From assembly GCA_031551755.1 (NCBI GenBank), contig JAVBNE010000013.1, positions 62,001 through 126,000 of the forward strand: 64,000 bases of DNA, given 5' to 3'. A program made the position numbers and the translations under genes. The notes under the pieces were generated by a model. It had not been told where the DNA came from and did not search any database. It was given only the letters and a program-made list of their open reading frames with translations. Shown here in pieces: positions 33,816-43,513 of the stretch; positions within the stretch are counted from its first letter, which is position 1, and every line of letters starts with the position of its first letter. The stretch is from JAVBMU01 sp031551755. Its GTDB lineage: Bacteria; Actinomycetota; Actinomycetes; Actinomycetales; Cellulomonadaceae.

Positions 33816-36521
33816 TCAGGCAGTCCCGGAGACCGGCGCCTCGACGGCCGCTCGACCAGCCTCCAGACGGGCGATCGGCACCCGGAACGGCGAGCAGGAC
33901 ACGTAGTCCAACCCGGCCTCGTGGAAGAACCGGATCGACTCGGGATCGCCACCGTGTTCACCGCAGACACCGATGTGCAGGCCCTTCTTCGTGCGCCCAC
34001 CGGCGACCCCGGTACGCACCAGCGCACCGACTCCGTCGGCGTCGATGGTCTCGAAGGGAGAGACCGTCAACACGCCGTTCTCGAAGTAGTCGTTGAAGAA
34101 CGCACCCTCGACATCATCCCGGGAGAATCCCCAGGTCGTCTGGGTGAGGTCGTTCGTGCCGAAGGAGAAGAAGTCGGCCTCCTCCGCGATCCGGTGCGCG
34201 GTCAGCGCCGCACGAGGCAGCTCGATCATGCAACCGATCGGGATGTTCAACCGCGTCTCGGTTTCCGCCGACACCTGCCGCAGCACACCCTCGGTCTCGT
34301 CGCGCACGATCTGCAATTCGCGAACCGAGCCGACCAGCGGCACCATGATCTCCGGCCGAGGGTCGAGCCCTTCCTTCTCCAGGATGGCGGTGGCCTCGCC
34401 GATCGCACGCACCTGCAGGGCGAATAAGCCGGGTAAGGTCAGCCCGAGCCGCACCCCGCGAAGACCGAGCATCGGGTTCTGTTCGTGCATCCGGCGCACC
34501 GCGGCCAAGAGTTCGACGTCGCTCTGGTCGACCTTGCCCGCGGCCTCGGCGAGCGCCACCTTGACGGCCAGCTCGGTGAGGTCGGGAAGGAACTCGTGCA
34601 ACGGCGGATCGATGAGCCGGATGGTGGTGGGCAGGCCGTCCATCTCACGCAGCAGGGCGACGAAGTCCTCCCGCTGCACGGGGAGCAATGCGGCTAGCGC
34701 GTCTTCCCGCTCGTCGTCGGAGGTCGCGAGGACCACGCGTTCGACCTGGCGGCGGCGCTCGCCCAGGAACTGGTGTTCGGTGCGGCACAAGCCGATGCCC
34801 TGGGCGCCTTGCGAGCGGGCGCGTTTGGCGTCGAGAGCGGTGTCGGCGTTGGCGCGCACCACCAGCCGGCGCACGCTGTCCGCGTGTTGCAGCACCCGGT
34901 GGATCGCCACGACCAGCTCTTTGGCCTCCTCATCCTCCGCTGCGGCCACTGCGGCGTCGAGCCCTTCAGCCACGTAGACCATGGCCGGGGAGTCCACGAC
35001 CGGCACCTCACCGAGGAAGACCTCGCCGGTGGAACCGTCGATGGCGATGACGTCGCCCGCCTTCAGCTTGGCGGTCCCGATCGTCACCGTCCGGGCGGAC
35101 AGGTCAACCTCCACCTCTTCGGCGCCGACCACCGCGCATTTGCCCATCCCGCGGGCAACCACGGCGGCATGGGAAGTCTTGCCGCCACGCGCGGTGAGGA
35201 TGCCTGCCGCGGCGATCATGCCCTCAAGGTCGTCCGGGTTAGTCTCCCGCCGCACCAGGATCACCGAGGCACCTGCGGACGAACGCTCCACGGCTTGGGC
35301 GTTGTCCAGCACGATCTCACCGACGGCGGCACCCGGGGAGGCGGCCATGGCCTTGGTGAGGCGCTTCTTCTTCGCCTTGGCGTCGAACTGCGGGAAGAGG
35401 AGCTGGCTGAGTTGCTCTCCCGAACAGCGGGCGATCGCCTCGTCCATCGTGATGAGCTTCTCCTCGACCAGCTCTGTCGCGATCCGGAAGGCAGCTGCCG
35501 GGGTGCGCTTACCCACGCGGGTCTGCAGCATCCAGAGCTTGCCGCGCTCGATGGTGAACTCGATGTCGCACAGGTCGCGGTAGTGTCCCTCGAGCCGGCG
35601 CATGGCCTGGCGCAGTTCCTTGTAGGACTTCGCGTCGAGTTTCTCGAGGTCCGCCAACGGCAGGGTGTTGCGGATACCGGCGACGACGTCCTCACCCTGG
35701 GCATTCGACAGGTAGTCGCCGTAGACGCCTGAGTGGCCGGTTGCGGGATCGCGCGTGAAGCAGACGCCGGTGCCGGAGGTCTCACCCAGGTTCCCGAAGA
35801 CCATGCTCATCACGTTCACCGCGGTGCCCAGGTCGTGCGGGATGCGCTCCCGACGCCGGTACAGCGCCGCACGCTCGGTGTTCCAGGACCGGAACACCGC
35901 CTCGATCGCCATGTCGAGCTGCTCGCGCGGGTGCTGAGGGAACTCCTGTCCGGTGTGCTCACGAACGATGGTCTTGTAGGTGCCGACGAGGTCACGCAAG
36001 TCGTCGGCGGTCAGTTCGACGTCCCCGACTACGCCCACCTGCTTCTTCTTGTCGTCCAGCGCGGCCGCGAAGACGTCGCCGTCGATGTCCAGCACGGTCT
36101 TGCCGAACATCTGGATGAGCCGGCGGTAGGAGTCCCAGGCGAATCGCTCATCGCCGGAGAACTTGGCCAGCCCCTTCACGGAGGCGTCGTTCAGGCCGAT
36201 GTTCAGGACAGTCTCCATCATGCCCGGCATCGAGAACTTGGCGCCCGACCGAACGGACACCAGCAACGGCTCATGCAGGTCACCCAGCCGACGGCCGAAG
36301 GTGTCCTCGATCTCGCGGATCGCGAGCGTGACCTCGACCCGGACTTCCGGCGGTACGTCGCCGGTGCGCAGGTACTCCCGGCACGCCTCGGTGGTGATCG
36401 TGAACCCGGGTGGAACCGGCAGCCCGAGCCTGGTCATTTCTGCGAGGTTGGCCCCCTTGCCGCCGAGCAGGTCCTTCTGGTCCTTATCGCCTTCACTGAA
36501 GCGATACACGTAGGTCGTCAT
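33816..36521 (-). CDS. ppdK: Pyruvate, phosphate dikinase
   Basis: 901 residues, normal length. N-terminal ATP-grasp domain (GGKGANLAEM, FARDPATG as FTRDPATGHSG), central phospho-His domain with GGKTSHAAVVARG, and C-terminal PEP/pyruvate TIM barrel (GLCRTEHQF, SFGTNDLTQTTWGFSRDD, GVCGEHGGDP). It interconverts pyruvate+ATP+Pi and PEP+AMP+PPi. The ATG at 36521 has GGAAGGGCCGGA upstream; the open frame upstream to 36785 is not used. A Crp-like box lies ~211 bp upstream. Confidence 0.95.
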   Translation of the reverse strand: MTTYVYRFSEGDKDQKDLLGGKGANLAEMTRLGLPVPPGFTITTEACREYLRTGDVPPEVRVEVTLAIREIEDTFGRRLGDLHEPLLVSVRSGAKFSMPGMMETVLNIGLNDASVKGLAKFSGDERFAWDSYRRLIQMFGKTVLDIDGDVFAAALDDKKKQVGVVGDVELTADDLRDLVGTYKTIVREHTGQEFPQHPREQLDMAIEAVFRSWNTERAALYRRRERIPHDLGTAVNVMSMVFGNLGETSGTGVCFTRDPATGHSGVYGDYLSNAQGEDVVAGIRNTLPLADLEKLDAKSYKELRQAMRRLEGHYRDLCDIEFTIERGKLWMLQTRVGKRTPAAAFRIATELVEEKLITMDEAIARCSGEQLSQLLFPQFDAKAKKKRLTKAMAASPGAAVGEIVLDNAQAVERSSAGASVILVRRETNPDDLEGMIAAAGILTARGGKTSHAAVVARGMGKCAVVGAEEVEVDLSARTVTIGTAKLKAGDVIAIDGSTGEVFLGEVPVVDSPAMVYVAEGLDAAVAAAEDEEAKELVVAIHRVLQHADSVRRLVVRANADTALDAKRARSQGAQGIGLCRTEHQFLGERRRQVERVVLATSDDEREDALAALLPVQREDFVALLREMDGLPTTIRLIDPPLHEFLPDLTELAVKVALAEAAGKVDQSDVELLAAVRRMHEQNPMLGLRGVRLGLTLPGLFALQVRAIGEATAILEKEGLDPRPEIMVPLVGSVRELQIVRDETEGVLRQVSAETETRLNIPIGCMIELPRAALTAHRIAEEADFFSFGTNDLTQTTWGFSRDDVEGAFFNDYFENGVLTVSPFETIDADGVGALVRTGVAGGRTKKGLHIGVCGEHGGDPESIRFFHEAGLDYVSCSPFRVPIARLEAGRAAVEAPVSGTA

Positions 36522-36731
36522 TCCGGCCCTTCCTTGGGTTCGCAGGTTGCGCGCAGCGATTCGTAGGTGGGAACCACCCAGTCGGCCGAGCGGTACACCC
36601 ACCAGGGACATCGTGCCTGTTCGCGAGGCCCTTGGGCAGAGTCTTTGGGCCATCGCCACCGCGAGGGATGCCGCCGCGACGCTGCCACCTCCGCCCTGAT
36701 GAGGGCTATCTCTCCGGATGCGGCGACTCCA

Positions 36732-36747
36732 TGTGATGCGTATCACG
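36732..36747. promoter_or_regulatory. Crp/GlxR-like site
   Basis: TGTGA-TGCGTA-TCACG matches the TGTGAnnnnnnTCACA consensus except for the last base. It lies in the 334-bp gap 36522-36855 between divergent ppdK and the ABC pair; the rest of the gap shows only a weak GGTGG/CCACC stem near 36567. Confidence 0.5.
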
Positions 36748-36855
36748 TGAACGGCATGCTCGCCTTTCAGTCCTTGGGTCAGCACGGCTCGGCACCTGGA
36801 CGACTTTGCCCGGCCTTCCCCCTGACCCGCTCAACGAAACGACTAAAGTCAGGCC

Positions 36856-37794
36856 ATGACGATCGATCCCGCTCCACCACCCGACGACGGGATCCGGGTC
36901 ACTGCGGTTCGCCGGACATTCGGCAAAGTCGTGGCGATCGAGGAAGTGGACCTCGTCGCGCGCACCGGCGCGGTCACCGCGCTCATCGGCCCCAACGGCT
37001 CCGGTAAGACGACACTGCTCCTCATCCTGGCCGGTCTGATCCGCCCCGATGCCGGCCAGGTCCGGGTGGCGGGACTCGACCCGGTCACCCAAAGCTATGC
37101 CGCTCGCGCCCGCACCGGCTGGATGCCGGACACCTTCGGAACGTGGGACTCGCTGACGTCCCGCGAGGTCCTCACCACGGTCGGTGCCGCCTACCGGCTC
37201 TCCCGCGAAGCCGCCCGCAACCGGGCCACCGAGTTGCTGGAGACCGTGCACCTGACGCAGTATGCGGACACCCCGGCCCGAGTACTCTCCCGCGGCCAGA
37301 AACAGCGGCTCGGACTGGCCCGCGCCCTCGTGCACGACCCCGCGGTCCTCCTGCTCGACGAACCCGCCTCCGGTCTCGACCCGCGGTCCCGGGTCGACCT
37401 GCGCACCCTCTTGCGCGGCCTGGCCTCCGCGGGTAAAACGATCCTCGTCTCCAGCCACGTGCTCACGGAACTCGACGAACTGGCCGACGACGCCGTTTTC
37501 CTCTCACGTGGGCGAACCGTAGCGGCCGAGTCCGTGGCCACCGCATCACTGGCCCGGCGGACCTGGCGCATCCGCGCCCTCGACGCCGCCCCCCTCGCGG
37601 CGTGGCTGGACAACGCCCAAGTGCCGTTCACCACCGCGGACGACGGGGCGGCGCTCGTGGAACTCGACGGCGACGCCAGCGCGGTGCTGCTCCTGCGGGA
37701 CGCCGTCGGCGTCGGGGTACCGATCGCCAGCATCGCCCCGGCCGGTGGCGCCCTGGAACAGACGTATCTCGCCCTGGAGGAGGAACGCGGATGA
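36856..37794 (+). CDS. ABC transporter ATP-binding protein
   Basis: 312 residues. Walker A GPNGSGKTT (45-53), signature LSRGQKQRLGLARAL (Arg for the usual Gly), Walker B VLLLDEPASGLDP, and SSHVLTELDEL. About 90 C-terminal residues form an extra domain, as in NatA/CcmA-type efflux ATPases. Its stop overlaps the permease start (ATGA at 37791). Confidence 0.9.
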   Translation: MTIDPAPPPDDGIRVTAVRRTFGKVVAIEEVDLVARTGAVTALIGPNGSGKTTLLLILAGLIRPDAGQVRVAGLDPVTQSYAARARTGWMPDTFGTWDSLTSREVLTTVGAAYRLSREAARNRATELLETVHLTQYADTPARVLSRGQKQRLGLARALVHDPAVLLLDEPASGLDPRSRVDLRTLLRGLASAGKTILVSSHVLTELDELADDAVFLSRGRTVAAESVATASLARRTWRIRALDAAPLAAWLDNAQVPFTTADDGAALVELDGDASAVLLLRDAVGVGVPIASIAPAGGALEQTYLALEEERG

Positions 37795-38915
37795 CCGCCG
37801 CCCCACCCGCATCCCCACCTGACGGCCTCCGCATCCGGAGCGCATGGTCGGTGAGCTGGCACGGCGTCTGGACAGTCGCCGCGGTCGATCTGCGTCAGCG
37901 GGTCCGGTCGACCCGATGGCGGATCGCGTTGCTGGCCTGGTTCATCGCTGTCGGCGCGATCGCACTCTTGGCCGCGGGCGCACTCAACTCGGTGCTGGGC
38001 GGTTTCGAACCCGCTGATCGTGGCCCCATGGGACCGGCAGTCTTCGGGGTCGTGGTCTTCTTCGTGCTCTTCCTCGGCATGATGGTCGCACCGGCGCTGA
38101 GTTCGTCAGCGATCAACGGCGAGCGGGTGGCCGGAACCCTCGCCACCCTGCAGACGACCTTGTTGACCGCCGCCGAGATCGTACTCGGCAAACTTCTCGC
38201 GGCTTGGCTGGCGGCGATCACCTTCCTGATCGCGGGGCTGCCGTTCATCATCTGGTCGCTGACCCTCGGTGGCGTTCCGGTGGCCTCGCTCATCACCACG
38301 CTCGTCCTCGTCTCGGTGGAGCTGGCGGTCGTCTGTGCCATCGGGATTGGTTTCTCCGCGCTGGTCACCAAACCGTCCGGGTCTGCGGTGTTGACCTTCC
38401 TGGTGGTCGGCGGGCTGACCGTGGTGAGCCTGATCTTGTTCGCCTTCACCGCACCGTTGGTCGTCGCGCAGGAGGACACCCGGGTGTGGACGGTCCCGGC
38501 CGATTACGAATGGACGGAGACCGGCCCCGCACCTGTCTGCCAGTGGGAGACCCAGAAGGTCGAAAAGGTGCACACGGAACGCACCTGGTGGTTACTGGCG
38601 GTGAACCCGTTTGTGATCGTGGCCGACGCCGCACCCCCGAGCGGGAAGCTGGACACGACGGCAGATGCCGGTGATCCCTTGGCGGCCATCCGGCTTGGTG
38701 TGCGGACGGCCCGGACCGGACCCACCGACGAGGAGAACTGGTGCGGCGGGTTCGGGGAGAAATCGCCGGTCAAGGAAGTACCTCTGGATAAGCAGCCCGC
38801 GTGGCCGTGGGGGCTGGCCGTGAACGCGCTCATCGGCGGCATCGGCGTCACCACCGCAATCCGCCGGCTGCGGATACCGCAGGGCACCCTAGCGCGAGGC
38901 ACCCGGGTGGCGTAG
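37791..38915 (+). CDS. ABC-2-type permease
   Basis: 374 residues with about six hydrophobic segments and a long polar segment (~220-350) with four Cys, probably extracytoplasmic, before a last segment. The layout is NatB/ABC-2-like. The ATG overlaps the ATPase stop; the opening to 37602 was rejected because it runs inside the ATPase gene. Substrate unknown. Confidence 0.82.
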   Translation: MTAAPPASPPDGLRIRSAWSVSWHGVWTVAAVDLRQRVRSTRWRIALLAWFIAVGAIALLAAGALNSVLGGFEPADRGPMGPAVFGVVVFFVLFLGMMVAPALSSSAINGERVAGTLATLQTTLLTAAEIVLGKLLAAWLAAITFLIAGLPFIIWSLTLGGVPVASLITTLVLVSVELAVVCAIGIGFSALVTKPSGSAVLTFLVVGGLTVVSLILFAFTAPLVVAQEDTRVWTVPADYEWTETGPAPVCQWETQKVEKVHTERTWWLLAVNPFVIVADAAPPSGKLDTTADAGDPLAAIRLGVRTARTGPTDEENWCGGFGEKSPVKEVPLDKQPAWPWGLAVNALIGGIGVTTAIRRLRIPQGTLARGTRVA

Positions 38916-38949
38916 GCAGGTGCGGGTGGCGTATCCGACGTCCGCAACC

Positions 38950-40686
38950 CTATGACTCAGCCCCGGCCAGCACCCAGCCCTGGGCACGAGTCCGCGTCCG
39001 CCAGAACGTCCGGTACGGACCGTCCGCGGCGAGTAACTGCTCGTGTGTGCCTGTCTGAGCTACCCGACCGTCGGCGCGCAGGACGACGATCTGGTCCGCA
39101 CCGGCGATCGTGGACAGCCGGTGCGCGACGACGATCCTGGTCCGGCCTTCGAGTCGGTCCAGTCCCTGGGTGATCGCCAGCTCATTCGCGGCGTCCAGGG
39201 CGCTGGTCGCCTCGTCCAGGAGCAGGATGGGCGCGTCCTTGAGGATCGCGCGTGCGATGGACACCCGTTGCCGTTCACCGCCGGAAAGCATCGAACCGCC
39301 CTCTCCGACCTGCGCCTGCCAGCCGCCCGCGAGCCTTGCAGCGATCTCGTCCACCGCCGCGGCCTCCCCCGCCGCGAGCACCTGAGCCTCGGTCGCACCG
39401 GGACGGCCCATCCGGATGTTGTCGAGCAGCGTTCCGGAGAACAAGAAGACGTCCTGGAACACCGGTGATATCAGCGACATGGTGTGCGCTGTCCCCAGTT
39501 CACGGACATCGACACCCCCGAGTAGCACAGCTCCGCCATCGACATCGTGGAAGCGCGCGATGAGTTTCGTCAGGGTCGTCTTTCCCGAGCCCGAGGGGCC
39601 GACGATCGCCGTGGTTGTGCCCGGTGCCACCTTGAACGAAACATCGTCGAGCACCATGGTCTGCGGCGTGTAGCCGAACCGCACGCCGCGCAACTCGACA
39701 TCGACCGGGGTGGGGATCGGGGCAGGCTCCGCCGGCTCCGACAGTTCGGGCAGGGACAACAGCTCGTTTACCTCGGCCAAGGTCGCGTGGGATACCCGCA
39801 GGCTGGAACCGAGGTCGGCGATCATGATGAGCGGTTCGGCGAACCGCACACCGAGCACCATCGCGGCGACCATCGCGGGGGCGTCGAAGGCACCGTCCGC
39901 CGCCAACCACAAGGCGATCACCATCAGTAGTGTCACCACCGCCTGCACGGCTACCGCGAATGTCGACATGCCGATCGACCCGCTGATCAGCATCTTGCGC
40001 CGGGCGGCGTGCTGCTCGACCAATGCGTCGTGTACGGCACATGCAGTCCGCTCCGGCCCACCGAAGGCCCGGAGCGCGGGCTGCACCCGGGCGAACTCGA
40101 CGATGCGCGAGGAGGAGGCGGCGATCGCCGCGGTATCGCGCGCGGTCCGGCGAGCGACGACCCCCGTGGTCGCCTTGTACGTCAGCCCCAACAACGGCGC
40201 ACAGATCAGCACGGCAAGGGCGATCCGCCAGTCGATCAGGACGAGGCCGATCAACACGGTCGCCGGGGTGACGACGGCGTTCAGGATGAGCCGGAACAGG
40301 TGCGCGGGCACCTGGGCGATGTTCATGATTCCGGAGCTGGTCAACCGCGCGAGCCGGCCGGTGAGTGCGAGGTCGACGGTGCCCAACGGCAGCCGGGCGA
40401 TCACATCGCCCAGTTCACGCTGCAGTTCAGAAGCCAGCTCGATGGCGATCCGTTGGGATTGCCGTGCCGCGACCCAGGTGGTCGACGCGAAGGCGACCGT
40501 CGCCAGCGCCAGCCACCCCACCGGAACCCAGATGTTCGCGTCCGGCGCGAATAGCGCTCGGAGTACCGGGACGAGGAGTACGAATGCGATTCCCTGGAAG
40601 AGCGCGGCGCAGGCGAAGAGAGCCAGCGTTGTGTCGTAGTGCCGCCGGGCGGAGGGTTCGAGCAGGTCACGTAGTTGCTTGATCAT
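38950..40686 (-). CDS. ABC exporter-type protein, IrtB/YbtQ-like
   Basis: 578 residues: six-TM exporter-fold domain followed by an NBD with GPSGSGKTT, LSGGERQRVSIARA and LLLDEATSALD. The ATG overlaps the upstream gene's stop (ATGA). It would form a heterodimer with the upstream ABC protein. In mycobacteria IrtAB and in Yersinia YbtPQ, exporter-fold pairs import iron-siderophores. The upstream DtxR-type box supports that role. Confidence 0.85.
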   Translation of the reverse strand: MIKQLRDLLEPSARRHYDTTLALFACAALFQGIAFVLLVPVLRALFAPDANIWVPVGWLALATVAFASTTWVAARQSQRIAIELASELQRELGDVIARLPLGTVDLALTGRLARLTSSGIMNIAQVPAHLFRLILNAVVTPATVLIGLVLIDWRIALAVLICAPLLGLTYKATTGVVARRTARDTAAIAASSSRIVEFARVQPALRAFGGPERTACAVHDALVEQHAARRKMLISGSIGMSTFAVAVQAVVTLLMVIALWLAADGAFDAPAMVAAMVLGVRFAEPLIMIADLGSSLRVSHATLAEVNELLSLPELSEPAEPAPIPTPVDVELRGVRFGYTPQTMVLDDVSFKVAPGTTTAIVGPSGSGKTTLTKLIARFHDVDGGAVLLGGVDVRELGTAHTMSLISPVFQDVFLFSGTLLDNIRMGRPGATEAQVLAAGEAAAVDEIAARLAGGWQAQVGEGGSMLSGGERQRVSIARAILKDAPILLLDEATSALDAANELAITQGLDRLEGRTRIVVAHRLSTIAGADQIVVLRADGRVAQTGTHEQLLAADGPYRTFWRTRTRAQGWVLAGAES

Positions 40687-42554
40687 GCGAGCACTCCTTC
40701 TCGGCTCGCGGCGTCATAGACCGCCCATAGCCGCGCGTAGGTGCCACCGGCGGCGACGAGTTCGGTGTGGGTTCCCTGCTCGGCGATCCGCCCGCGTTCC
40801 AGGACGACGATCTGGTCCGCATGCACGATCGTGTGCAACCGGTGGGCAATGACGACGACCGTCCGCCCGCGAGCGAGGGTGGACAGCGCGTCCTGAATGG
40901 CGGCCTCGGAGTCCGGGTCCGCGAAGGCGGTCGCCTCGTCGAGGACCAGCACCGGAGTATCAGCCAGCAACGCTCTGGCGATGGAGACCCGTTGCCGCTC
41001 ACCGCCCGAGAACTGCACTTCACTGCCGAGTCTCGCGTCCAGCCCGTTCGGCGCGGCCGCGATCCGGTCGACTATCTGGGCAGCCTCAGCCGCCGCCATG
41101 ATGTCCTCGTCGCTCGCATCCGGCCTCGCCAGGGCGATGTTTTCCCGCAGGGATGCCTCCAGGAGGTAGTCGTCCTGGAAGACGAACCCGACCCGGCGGT
41201 AGAGGTCTTCCGGGGCGGCTGCCCGCAGATCGACCTCGCCGATGGTCACGTGCCCCTGCTGCGGATCGTAGAAACGTGGGATCAGCTGGGCCAGCGTGGA
41301 CTTCCCGGAACCGGACGCACCGACCAAGGCCGTGACAGTGCCTGGCTCGAGCGTCAGACTCACGCCGTCCACGGCCGCGAGCGCGCCTGTCTCGGCGACG
41401 CCGGGTGCGGCCGGGAGCTGCGAGGCGGCTGGCTGCGCGGCGGGCGCTGCCGCCCCGGCGGTCGCGTCGTGTTCCGGGGTCTCCCCGTAACGGAAGGTAA
41501 CGTCTCGCAGCGCGATCAGGTTTCCCTCCAGCGGCTGCGGGTCGGAGGGGTTCGGCATCGCCGGGATGTCGAGGAGCCCCTGGACCCGCGCGGCGGCCTT
41601 CATCGATTCCCTGATCTCCTGGAACCCGGCGCCGAGCGCGAAGACCGGCGCGGAGATCCCGACCCCGAGCACGATCCCGGCGAGCACGCTGATCGGGTCC
41701 GTGCTACCCGCGACGAGTACCGCGCCGGTCACCACGAGAACCAGGAGCGCGACCGGTGCCGCACTGACCACCTCGACCGCGGTTCCGGTCCGGGCGGCCT
41801 TCGCCATCCAGTCACTGAAGAAGCGTACGAACCGGTCGCAGGTCTCCTGGAACTTGTGGTGCGCCTTGCCAGTCTGACCGAAGGCCTTCACGACCGCGAT
41901 TCCGCCCGCATACTCGACCGTCGCGGCGTTGATCTCGGCCAGCGACCGATCGTATTTGTCATACATCTCCATCGATCCACCCATGGAGTGCGCATAGAAG
42001 ACCATCGCCAGGATGAGCGGGACCAGGGCGGCGAGCGCCATCCGCCAATCGACCACGAGGAGGTAGATCAGGGTGAAGACCGGCACCACGATCGCGGTAG
42101 TCAGATCAAGAACCGCATGGGCGACCATGTGGTGCAGCGCGGCGACATCATCCTGGGCGATCTTCTTGACCGTGCCGGAGGCATTGCGGTCGAACCAGCC
42201 CAACGGCAGCACCCCGAGGTGGTTCATGATCCGCATCCGCAGGCAGGAAGCGAGTTCGGCGTCCGCGAGATGCGTGACCACCATCGCCACGAACAGTGCG
42301 GCTATCCGCAGGGCAAGCGCGCCAGCCGCTATCCACACCCAGTGCCACGCCGCATCCGAATCGGCCGGGTCGGACAGCATGGCACGCGCGATTTCCACAA
42401 TGGCGATATAGGGCAGCACCGCGGCAATCGCCGAGATCGCATCCAGGAGAACGGCGACGACGAGGGCACCGCGGATGGGTTTGACCAGGGCGCCGAGTGG
42501 GCTCTTGGTCGCTGTGGTCGGGGGCGTCGGTTGGGGCGTCGTTGCTGAGTTCAC
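40683..42554 (-). CDS. ABC exporter-type protein, IrtA/YbtP-like
   Basis: 623 residues: TMD then NBD (GASGSGKST, SGGERQRVSIARALL, LVLDEATAFADP). No siderophore-interaction (SIP) domain is present at the N-terminus, unlike mycobacterial IrtA. An Ala/Pro-rich insertion separates the start of the NBD region (AAAPAAQPAASQLPAAP). The GTG at 42554 has a weak SD. First gene of the iron-regulated pair. Confidence 0.85.
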   Translation of the reverse strand: MNSATTPQPTPPTTATKSPLGALVKPIRGALVVAVLLDAISAIAAVLPYIAIVEIARAMLSDPADSDAAWHWVWIAAGALALRIAALFVAMVVTHLADAELASCLRMRIMNHLGVLPLGWFDRNASGTVKKIAQDDVAALHHMVAHAVLDLTTAIVVPVFTLIYLLVVDWRMALAALVPLILAMVFYAHSMGGSMEMYDKYDRSLAEINAATVEYAGGIAVVKAFGQTGKAHHKFQETCDRFVRFFSDWMAKAARTGTAVEVVSAAPVALLVLVVTGAVLVAGSTDPISVLAGIVLGVGISAPVFALGAGFQEIRESMKAAARVQGLLDIPAMPNPSDPQPLEGNLIALRDVTFRYGETPEHDATAGAAAPAAQPAASQLPAAPGVAETGALAAVDGVSLTLEPGTVTALVGASGSGKSTLAQLIPRFYDPQQGHVTIGEVDLRAAAPEDLYRRVGFVFQDDYLLEASLRENIALARPDASDEDIMAAAEAAQIVDRIAAAPNGLDARLGSEVQFSGGERQRVSIARALLADTPVLVLDEATAFADPDSEAAIQDALSTLARGRTVVVIAHRLHTIVHADQIVVLERGRIAEQGTHTELVAAGGTYARLWAVYDAASREGVLA

Positions 42555-42602
42555 GGACTGTCCGAACGTCGAAGACGGATTGACGCGAGCAGTGTTCCAC
42601 GC

Positions 42603-42634
42603 TTCGTTAGGTAAGGCAAACCTTACCTAACGAA
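42603..42634. promoter_or_regulatory. DtxR/IdeR iron box (two overlapping sites)
   Basis: A perfect palindrome with 14-bp arms (TTCGTTAGGTAAGG / CCTTACCTAACGAA) around CAAA. It contains two overlapping 19-bp boxes offset by 5 bp; the first (42607-42625) matches TTAGGTTAGGCTAACCTAA at 16 of 19 positions by eye. Located 49 bp upstream of the ABC pair. Confidence 0.85.
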
Positions 42635-42943
42635 CTACGCCAATGGCACATCCGTCCGTTTCACACTATCGCCTGGATTGGACCTCGTCCGTGACACTCC
42701 CCCGCCCCCTCGAGCAGTCCACCCCCGTCGCCCGGACGGCCCGCCTGGGACCCGGAAAGTGCTGACAGATCCGGCCCGGCGGCGTCGCCGAGCGGCATCC
42801 ACTGTCGCGCTCCGGTGGTCATCGGCAACGGGTGGCTATTGCGGCAGCTGTCCTGTCAGGGCGTCGGACGGCAACGGCGAGCATGACCAAGCCGATGACC
42901 ACTTAGGCTGCCAGTCACGAGCGGTGCACGGTACCCCTCAACC
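42635..42943. other. Intergenic region, nothing recognised
   Basis: The gap between the iron box and the DUF5063 gene contains no supported gene, repeat or hairpin. One plus-strand open frame here runs into the DUF5063 gene and looks spurious. Confidence 0.6.
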
Positions 42944-43513
42944 TCAGGAGTGCAACGCGTCGTACTCGGCTTCGGCGGCCACGTCGTCGTCGACGTCGAG
43001 GCGCAGGTGTGCCAGCAGGAGCTGCAGGACGCGGACCGCGCTGGCGGCACGCTCGCCCCAGACGGAGACGTAGGAGAACTGCCACCACCAGAGCGCTTCG
43101 AGGCGACCACCTGCATCGAAATGCTGGAGTCCTTTGGCCAGCGCATCGGCGACGAGCGCGAGGTCACCGGAGACGGAGGCCGACCCGACCTCGACCCCGA
43201 ACAACGGGTCGACGATCTCGGCGTAGTCGTCCAGACCGTCGAGCTGCTTTGCCAGTCCCTCATGGAGCGGGTCGAAGTCTGTTTCCGGGCCGGCATCGGG
43301 TTCGAATCGCTCGGTCGGGACGACATCGACCATGGCCCCGAGGCGAGCACCGGCGGCCAACATATCCGACGTCGCGAGCAACAACAGCGGAATCGCAGCC
43401 CCGGGAGCACCCCCGGAAGCCACCTCCGCCATCGTCGATAAGAATGCCCTGACCTGGGCAGATACCGACTCTGCTACGGAAGCGAGTTCCGACTCGCCCC
43501 TTGCCTCATCCAC
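42944..43513 (-). CDS. DUF5063-family protein
   Basis: 189 residues, acidic and helical, without a signal peptide. Sequence pattern (DYAEIVDPL, LEALWWWQFSYVSVWGERAASAVRVLQLLL) and position directly after recR fit the DUF5063 family known from actinobacteria. Its start overlaps the recR stop by 8 bp. Function unknown. Confidence 0.75.
   Translation of the reverse strand: MDEARGESELASVAESVSAQVRAFLSTMAEVASGGAPGAAIPLLLLATSDMLAAGARLGAMVDVVPTERFEPDAGPETDFDPLHEGLAKQLDGLDDYAEIVDPLFGVEVGSASVSGDLALVADALAKGLQHFDAGGRLEALWWWQFSYVSVWGERAASAVRVLQLLLAHLRLDVDDDVAAEAEYDALHS

Noticed and set aside
42678..43073. A 131-residue plus-strand protein
   Set aside because: It overlaps the DUF5063 gene antisense and has a low-complexity Arg/Pro/Ser composition.
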